From contig JAVQMD010000001.1 in assembly GCA_032595675.1 (NCBI GenBank), positions 1,396,640-1,460,639 on the forward strand: DNA of 64,000 nt, given 5' to 3'. Below the pieces are notes generated by a model that searched no databases, had not been told where the DNA came from, and saw nothing but the letters and a program-made list of their open reading frames with translations. The position numbers and the translations under genes are program-made. Positions 35,918 to 45,040 of this stretch are shown here, one piece after another (the stretch's first letter is position 1; the number at the start of each line of letters is the position of its first letter). Source of the DNA: Candidatus Electrothrix rattekaaiensis (lineage in GTDB: Bacteria > Desulfobacterota > Desulfobulbia > Desulfobulbales > Desulfobulbaceae).

Positions 35918-38107
35918 CTAAAAATGGAAAATTAGCTCAGCATAAGCCACCCTTTCTTCCATAGGTATATCATTAGATATAGAGGTCGAAATCGGTTCTC
36001 GAATATTTTCATTAAAAATATTGCGTACAGAAAAAGCCAGATCAATATGTTGCGTAATATTATTTTTTCGTATCTTCATATTCGCAATACTGTTATCTTC
36101 GATGTTTTCCCGGCTATCATCTTTTGCCCTATGGCGATCGCCGATCCAGAAATATTGCGCATTGAGATACCATTCAGGCATGAAATTCCAGTGTGCGTTA
36201 AGGTACAATTGCATGCCAGGCGCGTCGGCCACAACTGTACCTGTATTCCTATCTTCCGAGTCTTGCAAGGCGAAATTGCCGCTCATTGTTAAGGACGGCA
36301 TAACCTCCCACTCCAGCTCAACCTCGAAGCCATGTCCTTTTTGATTAAGAAAGTTCCGCGCTGTTTTCGTCGTGGCTGGAGAAGGATCAGGAATATAATC
36401 AATAAGGCCTTCTATGTCATAAGCAAAAACACTGAGAATAGTTTTTAAAGAAGGCGTAGGTCTATAATCTAAAGCGAATTCATAAGTATCTATGGTTTCC
36501 GGTTCAAGGTTTGGGTTACCAAGAACTATCGGGTTATTTTTAACATAGCTCTCGGCAAAAGACGGGGGGCGGAATGCCCGACCATACATGAGCTTACTGG
36601 TCAGATCGTAACGTGTTTCCCATACCAAGGCAATACGAGGATTGATGGTTTTCCCAAAATCGCTGTAATGATCGTAACGCACTCCAGTCGTCAATTCCCA
36701 GTTTTTAACAAAAGTCCATTCATCTTGTAGAGAGGCATGGAGAATCGTACGATTCTGGTCAGTCATAAACATAGCATCCGTACCTGTAACATCCACCATA
36801 GTTCCGTCAATGGTGCTGGGTAATGCTTTGTCATTCAAAACACCTGGCCCAACGTTCTTGGACGACTTGGCATTTTCATCCTGTATTTTTCCCCCTGAAG
36901 CAATGCGCCAAACATGCTGGTGCATGCCGTCATATTTGCAAATAAAATCAAAAGCTAACTGATTATCAATAAGGGTTGGATGACCGTAAATGCCCTCAGT
37001 GAAAGTCGTTATTCCGGCAGTTGGCGATGTGAAAATGTTACCGTCTGTACCTACGGCAACAGTTGATCCAGGAGGAAGGAACTGATACAGGACGTCTTCT
37101 TTACGATAGAGATAATTAAGTTGGGCCGTAAGTGAAAAATTTTCTATCGAATCCTCGTTCTTCCAAGTTATATCACTAAGAATCTGTTCAGAGTTTATTT
37201 TGCTTTCCGGCCCTAATGCCCCAGCACTACCAGTACCTCCTTCATAGTCATCTAGAAACCAGCCCCAGAAACGGATTGTCAAGTTTTTACGACTGAAGTT
37301 GGCCATGATATTGTAATTTTCAAAATCAGTGTGCAAGGCCCCCGGAGCCAACGAGGCATTCGTGCCAAAGGCTTGATCCAGCGTAGTTTGAAGGTCAGCG
37401 TCAATAATACGTTTATCGTCACTGCCGCCTCGCCAATATTCCAATCCTATGCCAACGTCCCAACCTTTGTACTGTCCTCCATGTTGTCCCCAGATATCCA
37501 AACCGTCAAAGGAAGACATGCGTACACCAGTATGCATCCCCTCGACTTCAAAACGATCCTTGGTGATAACATTGATAGTGCCTGCAAAGGCATCAGCACC
37601 GTAGAGGGCAGAGCCAGGTCCACGTACTACTTCAATACGGGCTATCATAGAGACCGGCAAACGAAAGCCTGCTGGACGGCTACCATTATATGGCTTGGTA
37701 AAAGGAATGCCATTCATCAACACCAAGACTTGCGGATTCAGGCTGGTATGGATGCCCCGTATGGAATAGATAGAATCAAGATGGGCAAAAGAAGGTGTAA
37801 TATGAAGACCGGGCACAGTTTCCAACACCTCGTCAAGGGTGGTGGCACCGAGCTTTTCGATATCTTCTGCTGTAATAACCGAGGCCACTGAAGGAGCCAA
37901 GTGAACGGGCTTCAGGCTACCGGTTGCTGTGAGCAAAAGACGATCAGTACGATAGACATCCTCTTCCTGGAGCCCTTGTCCGAACATCTCTTCAAAGGCT
38001 TGGATATTTTCTTCGCTTATCGTAAAATCCTCGTTCTCTACTTGGGTTCTTCCTTGCGTATAATTTAAAAGGAGGAAAAGAGCGATTGCGACAGTTGTTT
38101 TGTACAT
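35918..38107 (-). CDS. TonB-dependent outer-membrane receptor
   Basis: This 729-residue protein has a signal peptide (KTTVAIALFLLLNYTQG), then a plug domain (VASVITAEDIEKLGATTLDEVLETVPGL, SIRGIHTSLNPQVLVLMNGIP, IEVVRGPGSALYGADAFAGTINVIT). A 22-strand-type barrel runs to an aromatic C-terminal residue (LIFHF). It imports a scarce ligand with TonB energy. The ligand cannot be read; the barrel is of the vitamin/colicin-receptor type. It is last in an operon behind two solitary substrate-binding proteins. Confidence 0.92.
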   Translation of the reverse strand: MYKTTVAIALFLLLNYTQGRTQVENEDFTISEENIQAFEEMFGQGLQEEDVYRTDRLLLTATGSLKPVHLAPSVASVITAEDIEKLGATTLDEVLETVPGLHITPSFAHLDSIYSIRGIHTSLNPQVLVLMNGIPFTKPYNGSRPAGFRLPVSMIARIEVVRGPGSALYGADAFAGTINVITKDRFEVEGMHTGVRMSSFDGLDIWGQHGGQYKGWDVGIGLEYWRGGSDDKRIIDADLQTTLDQAFGTNASLAPGALHTDFENYNIMANFSRKNLTIRFWGWFLDDYEGGTGSAGALGPESKINSEQILSDITWKNEDSIENFSLTAQLNYLYRKEDVLYQFLPPGSTVAVGTDGNIFTSPTAGITTFTEGIYGHPTLIDNQLAFDFICKYDGMHQHVWRIASGGKIQDENAKSSKNVGPGVLNDKALPSTIDGTMVDVTGTDAMFMTDQNRTILHASLQDEWTFVKNWELTTGVRYDHYSDFGKTINPRIALVWETRYDLTSKLMYGRAFRPPSFAESYVKNNPIVLGNPNLEPETIDTYEFALDYRPTPSLKTILSVFAYDIEGLIDYIPDPSPATTKTARNFLNQKGHGFEVELEWEVMPSLTMSGNFALQDSEDRNTGTVVADAPGMQLYLNAHWNFMPEWYLNAQYFWIGDRHRAKDDSRENIEDNSIANMKIRKNNITQHIDLAFSVRNIFNENIREPISTSISNDIPMEERVAYAELIFHF

Positions 38108-38134
38108 ATTTCGTCCTTCTCGTAATATATAAAT

Positions 38135-39085
38135 TCAATCAACCACTTGTGTCGCCATGTCAAGGGAGTTCCGGTGCAGGGACAATCCTATGCGCTCAGC
38201 GGTAGTACGGTTAATAATAATCTGCGTCCCCAGAGGAGGCATCACTCCTATATAATCGGGATGTTGATGGCGGTTGATGATATTTTTTGCTATAGAGGCA
38301 GCCTGTGAACCAATATCAGCTAGATCAGGATTAATAGAAAGTATAAGGCCGTGCTCCGCTATATTTTTCGACTGACCAATACAAGGCAATTTTTCTCTGA
38401 TACAGCGTATTTTCAGCCAGTCCATATTTTCAAGAGTGTAGATTACCGGGTCGTTCAAGACGAGAAAGGCATCTACCTTTTGCCGCATCTTTTTAAAAGA
38501 ACGTTGGAAATCTTTTGAGCGAGCGATTTCCTTGCTGTATAATTCAATATTGAAAATTTCAGCTGCCTTCTTGGCCTGTTGCAGCACCTCGCGACTGTGT
38601 GGGCTGTATATAACCCCTATTCGTTTAATGTCTGGAGAAAGGATTGTAATGTTGGCAAATTTTGTCCCAGGGGCTATCTCGCCCGCTATGCCAGTCATAT
38701 TTTTTTGATTCATGAGATTGTATCGTTGCCAGTTTAACACCAAGGCGAAAATCACAGGTATGTCCTGATGCTCGTGAGTCCAGAGTTTAGCAGTGAAGGC
38801 CGCTTTGGCACCCAAGGCGAATATTAATCGAGGATTGCTAGAGAAGAGCTTACGTTTGAGAGCAGGATCTTTTTTAATGTCACCTTGCAGGTTAAAAACA
38901 CGGACAGAGTGGCCGATTTCAGAACGAAAAGCCTTCATAGGGCTATGATAGACGGTTTCGTTATCCGAGAGCAGAAGAGCTACCGGAAGATCAGTATCGG
39001 CAGCGAACAGTGATACAGGTAACTGTCCGCACATAACCGACAGAAGAAGTAAAAACACTTTAGCGTGCATAGTTATGCCATGCAT
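38135..39085 (-). CDS. ABC-transporter substrate-binding protein (ABC_sub_bind family)
   Basis: ATG 39085 or 39070 is the likely start, overlapping the upstream gene by up to 26 nt. A signal peptide (VFLLLLSVMCGQLPVSLFA) follows. The type-1 periplasmic fold is indicated by FSSNPRLIFALGAKAAF, IPVIFALVLNW, RIGVIYSPHSREVLQQAKKAA and DAFLVLNDPVIYT. No permease or ATPase gene is adjacent. With the TonB receptor downstream, it may scavenge or sense a ligand brought into the periplasm. Confidence 0.8.
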   Translation of the reverse strand: MHGITMHAKVFLLLLSVMCGQLPVSLFAADTDLPVALLLSDNETVYHSPMKAFRSEIGHSVRVFNLQGDIKKDPALKRKLFSSNPRLIFALGAKAAFTAKLWTHEHQDIPVIFALVLNWQRYNLMNQKNMTGIAGEIAPGTKFANITILSPDIKRIGVIYSPHSREVLQQAKKAAEIFNIELYSKEIARSKDFQRSFKKMRQKVDAFLVLNDPVIYTLENMDWLKIRCIREKLPCIGQSKNIAEHGLILSINPDLADIGSQAASIAKNIINRHQHPDYIGVMPPLGTQIIINRTTAERIGLSLHRNSLDMATQVVD

Positions 39086-39893
39086 CAATTTGCAACATCT
39101 CCATGAGATCAGCAGAATCATCGGAGTCATTAGCCTCCAAGAATATTTTTTTCAGCTCCATAATTTTCTCATCCAAAACTTTCCCGTTTCCTGCGCAAAG
39201 TATGGGCAGGGGTATAGGCTGTGATTCAGCCAAAGGACGCACAATTTGGAGGATACGGGGATTGATTCTTCCGATTCTCTGTAAATTATTTTTAGAAACC
39301 AAGGCCGCATTCACCTGCCCGACAGCCAGTGCGAACAGGGCATCTGAATCCTTTGGGGTCATAATAATGTTTAATGAATTTGATTTGATCTTAAATTGAT
39401 TAAACAAAAGACGATCCAACAGATCAGGGGTTTCATTCCCCATGGTTGTTATGGCAAGAAGTTTGTTGCTTAGCCCCTGTAAGGTGAGCGTTGAGTCCTG
39501 TGATGTTAACAGAACCTTACGATAAGTTGTACGGCCCTTGTGAACTGGTTGCAGAAGAGGTTTCAACTTGGATTTTTTTTTGCTTTGTTGATAATACCAA
39601 TCAGGAAGAAAAACAAATGCAGGAATATTTTCGAGCATTTCACGATGAAAGTCATGGTATTTAGCAAAGGGTTGGAAGTTGAGAACAAGATCCTTTTTAT
39701 CCAGAAAACGTTCCATCTCCTGTTTGAGACGTGTGAGATTGCTTTGCGAGGAATCAGGGTTGAAATAGTAAAATTTTTCGCTGTCGGTTCCGGCTGCATA
39801 ACCGGTATTAATCATGATTGTTATTCCGCACAACATAAAAAGCGATGTCATGAGGATACAGATAATTCCTTCTTTGAAAGAGATATTTTTCAC
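39060..39893 (-). CDS. PhnD-like periplasmic substrate-binding protein
   Basis: The gene starts at GTG 39893; 277 residues with an N-terminal hydrophobic segment (IICILMTSLFMLCGITIMI). The type-2 binding fold shows YRKVLLTSQDS, LTLQGLSNKLLAITTMGNETPD, SDALFALAVGQVNAALVSKNNL and a C-terminal helix ending LMEMLQIDAW, typical of phosphonate-binding PhnD relatives. It is first in a three-gene operon with ABC_sub_bind and TonB-receptor genes. No phn or pst transporter genes are nearby. Confidence 0.75.
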   Translation of the reverse strand: MKNISFKEGIICILMTSLFMLCGITIMINTGYAAGTDSEKFYYFNPDSSQSNLTRLKQEMERFLDKKDLVLNFQPFAKYHDFHREMLENIPAFVFLPDWYYQQSKKKSKLKPLLQPVHKGRTTYRKVLLTSQDSTLTLQGLSNKLLAITTMGNETPDLLDRLLFNQFKIKSNSLNIIMTPKDSDALFALAVGQVNAALVSKNNLQRIGRINPRILQIVRPLAESQPIPLPILCAGNGKVLDEKIMELKKIFLEANDSDDSADLMEMLQIDAWHNYAR

Positions 39894-40375
39894 TCGGTTT
39901 TTTGTGAGGTCGGTGGTGATTCTTTCAGTACAAAGGGCTTAAGAAAGGGCAAAACCACGACAGCGGATGTGAAGGATGAAATAAGATAGACTCACACCTT
40001 CTTCTTTTTTATGTCTACAACAGTTATATTGAAAAAGCAAGAAGAGAGAAGTGAGTATAAGAGTTTTTTTCTTTTTAAAATGGCATGATATGCCTATGGC
40101 TAGAGAAGGGCTTCCTTGTTTTTTATTTCTGTAAGAAAGAAAAAAAGCTACCACATAGTGTGCGGGGCATTGCTTGTTGAGCCAGTTTTTTTTAATTCTG
40201 ATTGACGTGTATTCCGTTTTGTAAGCGGAAAAACTCACTGGTGACGAGAAATTTATTGTCCAGCAGGAAGGATATTATTGTCGGGAGAGCAGGGAAAAGC
40301 AATGCGGGTAGCCGAACTCGAATGATTCAGCCACCAATGCATTATTTTGAAATGTTTAATTATATAAAATATTTT
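39894..40375. other. gene-free stretch of ~480 bp
   Basis: This AT-rich stretch lies between the PhnD-like gene start and the end of the DUF2301-like gene. I see no convincing coding frame. A small hairpin (TTCCG and CGGAA arms at 40212-40230) is the only structure noted. The promoter of the PhnD-TonB operon should lie near 39900-40000 on the minus strand, but I cannot assign -35 and -10 boxes with confidence. Confidence 0.4.
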
Positions 40376-40942
40376 TCAGAGCCCGTACAGGCTTTTGTCG
40401 CCGATATCGAAATGAAGGGGCATGCGCCATTTGGCGATAACGAGCCAAGTAAGGAGCAGAGCTGCCGGGAGGAGGAAGTATGGCTCGGCAGCGGAAAATC
40501 CTAAGAGACGGCTCAAGACTGAGCCGCAAAGGAATAAAGGAACCAAGGGAAGCCCGATAATCCGAAAGCAGAGAGATTCTTTCAGGGCAAACATTCCGGC
40601 ACCGACATAAAAAAAGCCTAGACTCAGGTCAGCTAGAGTATCCGCCAGCGGGCCTGCTCCCTTGAGGGCATAGGCAAAGGCCAGGATGATAAAGCCGATC
40701 CAGCTAACAAAAGGGAAAAACCATCTGAATTTTGGATCGTAAAGATGTACATCTGCACTTGCCAGCGCAATGCCAGCGGCAAAGACAGGTAAGTAAAAAA
40801 TACCGAGTATCTGTACACCGATGATTCGTTCAATGCTGTAGATCAGGGCAGTTACGGCTGCAATGGTCAGGCCGGTTCGGTAGAGGGCAACAGTCATGTT
40901 GTCCAAGGAATTCATTTCTGGAGTATGTTCAGGATTCGCCAT
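40376..40942 (-). CDS. DUF2301-like integral membrane protein
   Basis: This 188-residue protein has five to six hydrophobic helices: LTIAAVTALIYSIE, LPVFAAGIALASA, FPFVSWIGFIILAFAYALKG, LGFFYVGAGMFALKESLCFRI, LPLVPLFLCGSVL and LLPAALLLTWLVIAKW. The motif ALKESLCF with a following proline-rich helix agrees with DUF2301 proteins as I recall them. The function is unknown. It stands alone between gene-free stretches. The family name is moderately sure; the membrane nature is certain. Confidence 0.65.
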   Translation of the reverse strand: MANPEHTPEMNSLDNMTVALYRTGLTIAAVTALIYSIERIIGVQILGIFYLPVFAAGIALASADVHLYDPKFRWFFPFVSWIGFIILAFAYALKGAGPLADTLADLSLGFFYVGAGMFALKESLCFRIIGLPLVPLFLCGSVLSRLLGFSAAEPYFLLPAALLLTWLVIAKWRMPLHFDIGDKSLYGL

Positions 40943-41072
40943 AATAGATGTCTTGAGAAATTTTTGAACCCGGCGTTAAAACACCGGTTTTTTTTGTCGT
41001 GCTGTCCCTTGGGGATCCTTTTTGCTGGACGCTATGAGATCATTCCAAGAAGAGAAAGTCAACTGCTTTTGC

Positions 41073-42872
41073 TCACAACTCTTTTTCCTTGAATCCCCAA
41101 AAGGGATAATCAAGCTGATACGAGCCGATCAGGCCCGGTGTGTGTTCCCTGCTGGCGACCAGCCAGAGCGCATTTTCGCGCTGCTCCGGCGGGGCGTTGC
41201 TGAACGGGTCCCATTGCGGCAGCAGAACCATCGCGTTGTCCGCAGAATACTCAATATCCCCGGATCCCTTAAAGGCCCCCAGCTGGGGCTGTTTATCATA
41301 CTGCCCGTCATCGCCGCGTGTCAGCTCGGAAATCACCAAAAAAGAGACATTCAGTTCATCACGCAGGGCCTCAAGATGACGGAGCCAAGCATCAATGCCG
41401 GTTCGCCGTTCTGAAAGATCCTTAAACGGCAGTTTATGCAGACTGTCGATCACCACCATAGTGTACTCGGATTTGCTTTCATGGCGGAGAAAATCAATAT
41501 GACTGCGCATCAGCTTAGGATCAAGCTTACGATCCGTGACCACCCGGAACCAAGGCAGCAGTTTTTGCAACTCAGCTTTGGCAGCTGCAAGCTGCTTTTG
41601 TTCTTGCTCTGCGAGAGTATTACTTTGCAGCTGATTAGTGCTTAATCTGCTCAAACGGGAGAGAGTACGCTGGTAGATCTTCTGCCGACCGTTTTCAAAA
41701 TCATAATAAATAACCGGAACCTTGCGCCGAGCCATTTCCGTTGCCACCTGGATAAAAAAGCAGGATTTGCCCGCCTTGGGCAGACCGCCCATGATGTTGA
41801 CCCCGTGCAGACCGCCCAGGGCCTTGTCCATTTTGGCAAAGCCGGAGACCATAGTCTGATAGTTTTCCCCGCCTTGTAGGCTGAGTTGTTCCTCAAGATG
41901 AAGAAATTCCCGTTCCGGCGAACTAAATGGGGAAAATGATTTTGCCTCCAGGATCAGTTTGAAAAATGCCTGATGAAATCCCTTCCCCTGTTCTCTGGCC
42001 AGCTGCATCAGGTTAAACTGCCTCGGCGCAGTATCAGGCCAGCGGATCATCCTGATCTTGAAGCCGATCCGCGTGGCAAGTTCACGGGCTGCGGCAATGG
42101 ATTCCGGGGTATGGTTGACGCAGAGAAAAACGGTCTTGAGCCAAGCCAACCGTTCTGTTTCCAGATGCGTAAATTCAGTGACATCCGGCAAGGCAATGCC
42201 GGGTAGTCCCAACTGTCGAACCGCAAGCAGATTATCCTCGCCCTCAATGATCACCAGACTGCCGTTTTCACAACGCTGGATATCCTCCATGTTGAAAATT
42301 CGCAATCCGGGCCGGGCAATATCTTCATCACCGTGCCAGAAGCTGTCTTCCGGCTTGTCCGGATGAACGCAGCGAGCTGCATAGCAGTTGCCGTCCGCTT
42401 GAACATACGGATAGACCAGATAGCGTCCGTTATAACCGATCTTCATTTCCTGAAGAACCGCCCGAGATATCCCAGACTGAGCAAAGCGGTCAATCAGGTC
42501 ATCGGTCATCCTGTCCATAAAATCGAGCACTTCATGGTTAATATTCCTGACCGGATAATTAACCTGACCGGCAGCGTAATCCCGGTCCGGGTCAAAACCG
42601 GGTGTTAGGCTCAGGTCAAGATGAGATTGTCTGGCAAAATGAAGCGGAAATCCACCCGGTGAACAGCGATTGAGACAGCGAAAATAGCCGTGAAAATAGC
42701 TTTCCGGGTTGAGGAAAACAACAAGGGCCTTGTCTCCATTCTTATGTTTTTTGTTTGCTGTATCGCCGGACCGGGAGCAGAAAGGGCAGTCCGCAGTCAG
42801 GACTTTATTGTGTAGTTTTGCCCCTGGGAGTCGAGTGAGATAAAAATTAGTTACCGGGTCAGTACGTTTCAT
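41073..42872 (-). CDS. Twinkle/T7-gp4-like primase-helicase
   Basis: This 599-residue protein combines a CHC2-type zinc finger (C29, C32, C66, C70), a TOPRIM-like region (SLVIIEGEDNLLAVRQLGLPG) and a RecA/DnaB-type helicase half. The helicase half has Walker A GGLPKAGKS near residue 370, Walker B MVVIDSLHKL and ISELTRGDDGQYDK. This arrangement is typical of phage T7 gp4 and mitochondrial Twinkle rather than separate bacterial DnaG and DnaB. No other phage genes are visible around it. It may belong to a cryptic element or a defence or replication accessory system. Confidence 0.75.
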   Translation of the reverse strand: MKRTDPVTNFYLTRLPGAKLHNKVLTADCPFCSRSGDTANKKHKNGDKALVVFLNPESYFHGYFRCLNRCSPGGFPLHFARQSHLDLSLTPGFDPDRDYAAGQVNYPVRNINHEVLDFMDRMTDDLIDRFAQSGISRAVLQEMKIGYNGRYLVYPYVQADGNCYAARCVHPDKPEDSFWHGDEDIARPGLRIFNMEDIQRCENGSLVIIEGEDNLLAVRQLGLPGIALPDVTEFTHLETERLAWLKTVFLCVNHTPESIAAARELATRIGFKIRMIRWPDTAPRQFNLMQLAREQGKGFHQAFFKLILEAKSFSPFSSPEREFLHLEEQLSLQGGENYQTMVSGFAKMDKALGGLHGVNIMGGLPKAGKSCFFIQVATEMARRKVPVIYYDFENGRQKIYQRTLSRLSRLSTNQLQSNTLAEQEQKQLAAAKAELQKLLPWFRVVTDRKLDPKLMRSHIDFLRHESKSEYTMVVIDSLHKLPFKDLSERRTGIDAWLRHLEALRDELNVSFLVISELTRGDDGQYDKQPQLGAFKGSGDIEYSADNAMVLLPQWDPFSNAPPEQRENALWLVASREHTPGLIGSYQLDYPFWGFKEKEL

Positions 42873-43211
42873 GGTCGGTATCCTTTATTTTTTTCAGCGA
42901 CATGCATTATTATTTTTAGGTGATTCTATCATGAAAAGGCATTCAAGTACATTTCAATTTTTTATATCGGAACGCAGGCAAAGTAATATTTCCTGCATTT
43001 GTATAATAAGTGCATTTTGTCTCCATTCTTGCTGAAGGCGGTTCGCTGTGCTCTTTCCTTGAACTTTCTCCACTGCGCTGGTAAACTCCATTCATAACAT
43101 AATAAAATCAACGATTCCTGTCCTGTTTGTTGGGCGAAAAGAGTCCTGGTTACGCTAACAGTATAAACTTGGAGCCACACCAAGAATTGTAAACTCAAGG
43201 AGACTGCACCT
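42873..43211. other. gene-free stretch of ~340 bp between divergent genes
   Basis: This lies between the divergent primase-helicase and malic enzyme genes, so it should hold both promoters. The malic enzyme ribosome-binding site AAGGAG (about 43197) is clear 10 nt before its ATG. The minus-strand side is AT-rich. I find no operator, riboswitch or small gene that I can support. Confidence 0.4.
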
Positions 43212-44948
43212 ATGTCGGAAAATTCCGCAATGTTCAAGTACGACGAATATGGCAACACCCGTGAGATATATGTCTATTCCAGCGGACTGAACCTCCATGC
43301 CGACCCGTTTGTCAATCGAGGGACCGCTTTTACCGATGATGAACGGCAGCGTCTCGGGCTGATTGCCATGCTGCCCCCTGCTGTGCGCAGCTTGGAAGAG
43401 CAGGTGGAAAACAGCCGGGTCAAGGTGGAAGACAAGGAGTCGGATATCGAACGTTTTGTCTATATCCGTTCCCTGTTCGACCGCAATGTGACCCTAGCTC
43501 ATGCCCTGATCAAAAGCGATATCAGTCGCTATATGTCTATCATCTATACCCCGACTGTAGGATATGCCTGCCAGCAATATTCCTCTATGTTTCGCTCTGC
43601 CAATGGGCTGCATTTTCATCCTGGGAATATTGATCAGGCGGAAAATGTCCTCCGTCGTTTTCAGCAGCGGGATATTCGGGTCGCAGTGGTGACGGACAAT
43701 CATGGTATTCTTGGACTCGGTGATCAGGGAGCAGGGGGAATTGCCATCTGCCTGGGCAAGCTGATGCTCTATACCCAGGGGGCGGGCATCGCGCCGTGGC
43801 ATTGTCTGCCGATCTCCCTGGATGTGGGCACCAATAACGAGACACTGCTTAATGATCATGAGTACTTGGGATGGCGACATAAACGTATTGCCGGGGACCA
43901 GTATATCGATTTTATCCAGCGTTTCGCCCGGGCCTTCCGCAATGTCTTTCCTAGTGCCCTTTGTCAGTGGGAGGATTTTTCCAAGCAGAACGCCTTTGCC
44001 ATTCGTGATACCTTTCTTCGTGACCTGATCTCCTTTAACGACGACATCCAGGGGACCGGCGCAGTCGCCCTAGCTGCCATCTATACCGCCATGCGGATTA
44101 AGCAGGAAAGTCTGGTAGAGCAGAAGTTCCTGATCCACGGCGCAGGGGCAGGGGGGATCGGTATTGCCGAGCAGATTATGCTTGCTCTTTGTGCGGAAGG
44201 GATGTCGGAAGAGGAGGCTCGGAAGCAGATCTTCACCTTGGATTCACAGGGGCTCATCATAACGGATCGAGATATTCTCCCCTATAAACAAAAATTTGCA
44301 CAGGATCCGGCAGCACTTGATTGGTTACAAGAGGAAAAAGACGGGCAGCTGGAAAATGTGGTAAAAAAGGCCGGGATTACCGTGTTGATAGGTACTTCGG
44401 GCCAGCCCGGTTGCTTTAGTAAAGAGGTCGTGCTTTCAGTACTGGAGCACACTGATCGTCCGGTAATAATGCCGCTTTCTAATCCGACAGATCATGCCGA
44501 AGCCGTGCCTGCGGATCTCTATAGCTGGACCGGTGGACGCGCTCTGATCGGAACAGGCTCACCTTTTCCAGATGTGCTCTATGAGGGACGGGCATTTTCT
44601 GTTGCTCAGGCGAATAATGTCTTTGTCTTTCCCGGTGTGGGACTCGGCACCTTGATGTCTGGTGCCCGCGAGGTGTTGCCGGAGTTCTTTACAGCCGCTG
44701 CCGGGGCGGTCTCTTCTTGTGTGAGTCCCGGAATTATGAAGGACGGTGTTCTGTTGCCTTCAGTGACAGAGCTTGCCCAAGTCAGCCTCAAGGTTGCCCA
44801 AGCCGTGGGTGAGGCAGCAATTGCGGCAGGAGTGAGTCGGCCTTGCGCTTTTTCCAGCTTTCAGCACCATAATGATCCGATTCGTTTACAGCGATTGATC
44901 CGTCATTTTCGTTGGCAACCAACCTATCTCCCTTTGGTTGCCATGTGA
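43212..44948 (+). CDS. NAD-dependent malic enzyme
   Basis: This 578-residue enzyme oxidatively decarboxylates malate to pyruvate. It has the large-form (MaeA/eukaryotic-type) architecture: YIRSLFDRNVTLAHALI, YTPTVGYACQQYS, VVTDNHGILGLGDQGAGGIAICLGK, the metal-site FNDDIQGTGAVALAA and the nucleotide loop HGAGAGGIGIAEQ. Strong AAGGAG precedes the start. It stands as a single gene. The size fits the 560-590 residue form; cofactor preference for NAD is inferred from that form. Confidence 0.92.
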   Translation: MSENSAMFKYDEYGNTREIYVYSSGLNLHADPFVNRGTAFTDDERQRLGLIAMLPPAVRSLEEQVENSRVKVEDKESDIERFVYIRSLFDRNVTLAHALIKSDISRYMSIIYTPTVGYACQQYSSMFRSANGLHFHPGNIDQAENVLRRFQQRDIRVAVVTDNHGILGLGDQGAGGIAICLGKLMLYTQGAGIAPWHCLPISLDVGTNNETLLNDHEYLGWRHKRIAGDQYIDFIQRFARAFRNVFPSALCQWEDFSKQNAFAIRDTFLRDLISFNDDIQGTGAVALAAIYTAMRIKQESLVEQKFLIHGAGAGGIGIAEQIMLALCAEGMSEEEARKQIFTLDSQGLIITDRDILPYKQKFAQDPAALDWLQEEKDGQLENVVKKAGITVLIGTSGQPGCFSKEVVLSVLEHTDRPVIMPLSNPTDHAEAVPADLYSWTGGRALIGTGSPFPDVLYEGRAFSVAQANNVFVFPGVGLGTLMSGAREVLPEFFTAAAGAVSSCVSPGIMKDGVLLPSVTELAQVSLKVAQAVGEAAIAAGVSRPCAFSSFQHHNDPIRLQRLIRHFRWQPTYLPLVAM

Positions 44949-45008
44949 GGGTTGCCATATGAGGGTGCCATGTGAGAGGAAAATAGAATGAGGAGAGTTG
45001 CTTAGGTC

Positions 45009-45040
45009 ATGGCGTATTGTTTATACTTTTTATACGCCAT
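45009..45040. terminator. stem-loop between malic enzyme and NtrC-type regulator genes
   Basis: A perfect 9-bp inverted repeat (ATGGCGTAT at 45009-45017 and ATACGCCAT at 45032-45040) with a 14-nt T-rich loop lies between two convergent genes and overlaps the regulator's last codons and stop. It could end transcription or stabilise both messages. A clean U-tract is lacking, so the call is tentative. Confidence 0.4.

Noticed and set aside
37331-37891. 186-residue plus-strand frame inside the TonB receptor gene
   Set aside because: It is antisense to the conserved plug domain and its composition is not protein-like.
39540-39989. 149-residue plus-strand frame opposite the PhnD-like gene
   Set aside because: It overlaps a well-supported signal-peptide-bearing gene on the other strand and has no recognisable domain.
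40971-40996. Rho-independent terminator on the plus strand
   Set aside because: A short CCGG-type hairpin is followed by eight T, but no plus-strand gene lies upstream to be terminated. The stem has a mismatch, so I do not list it.
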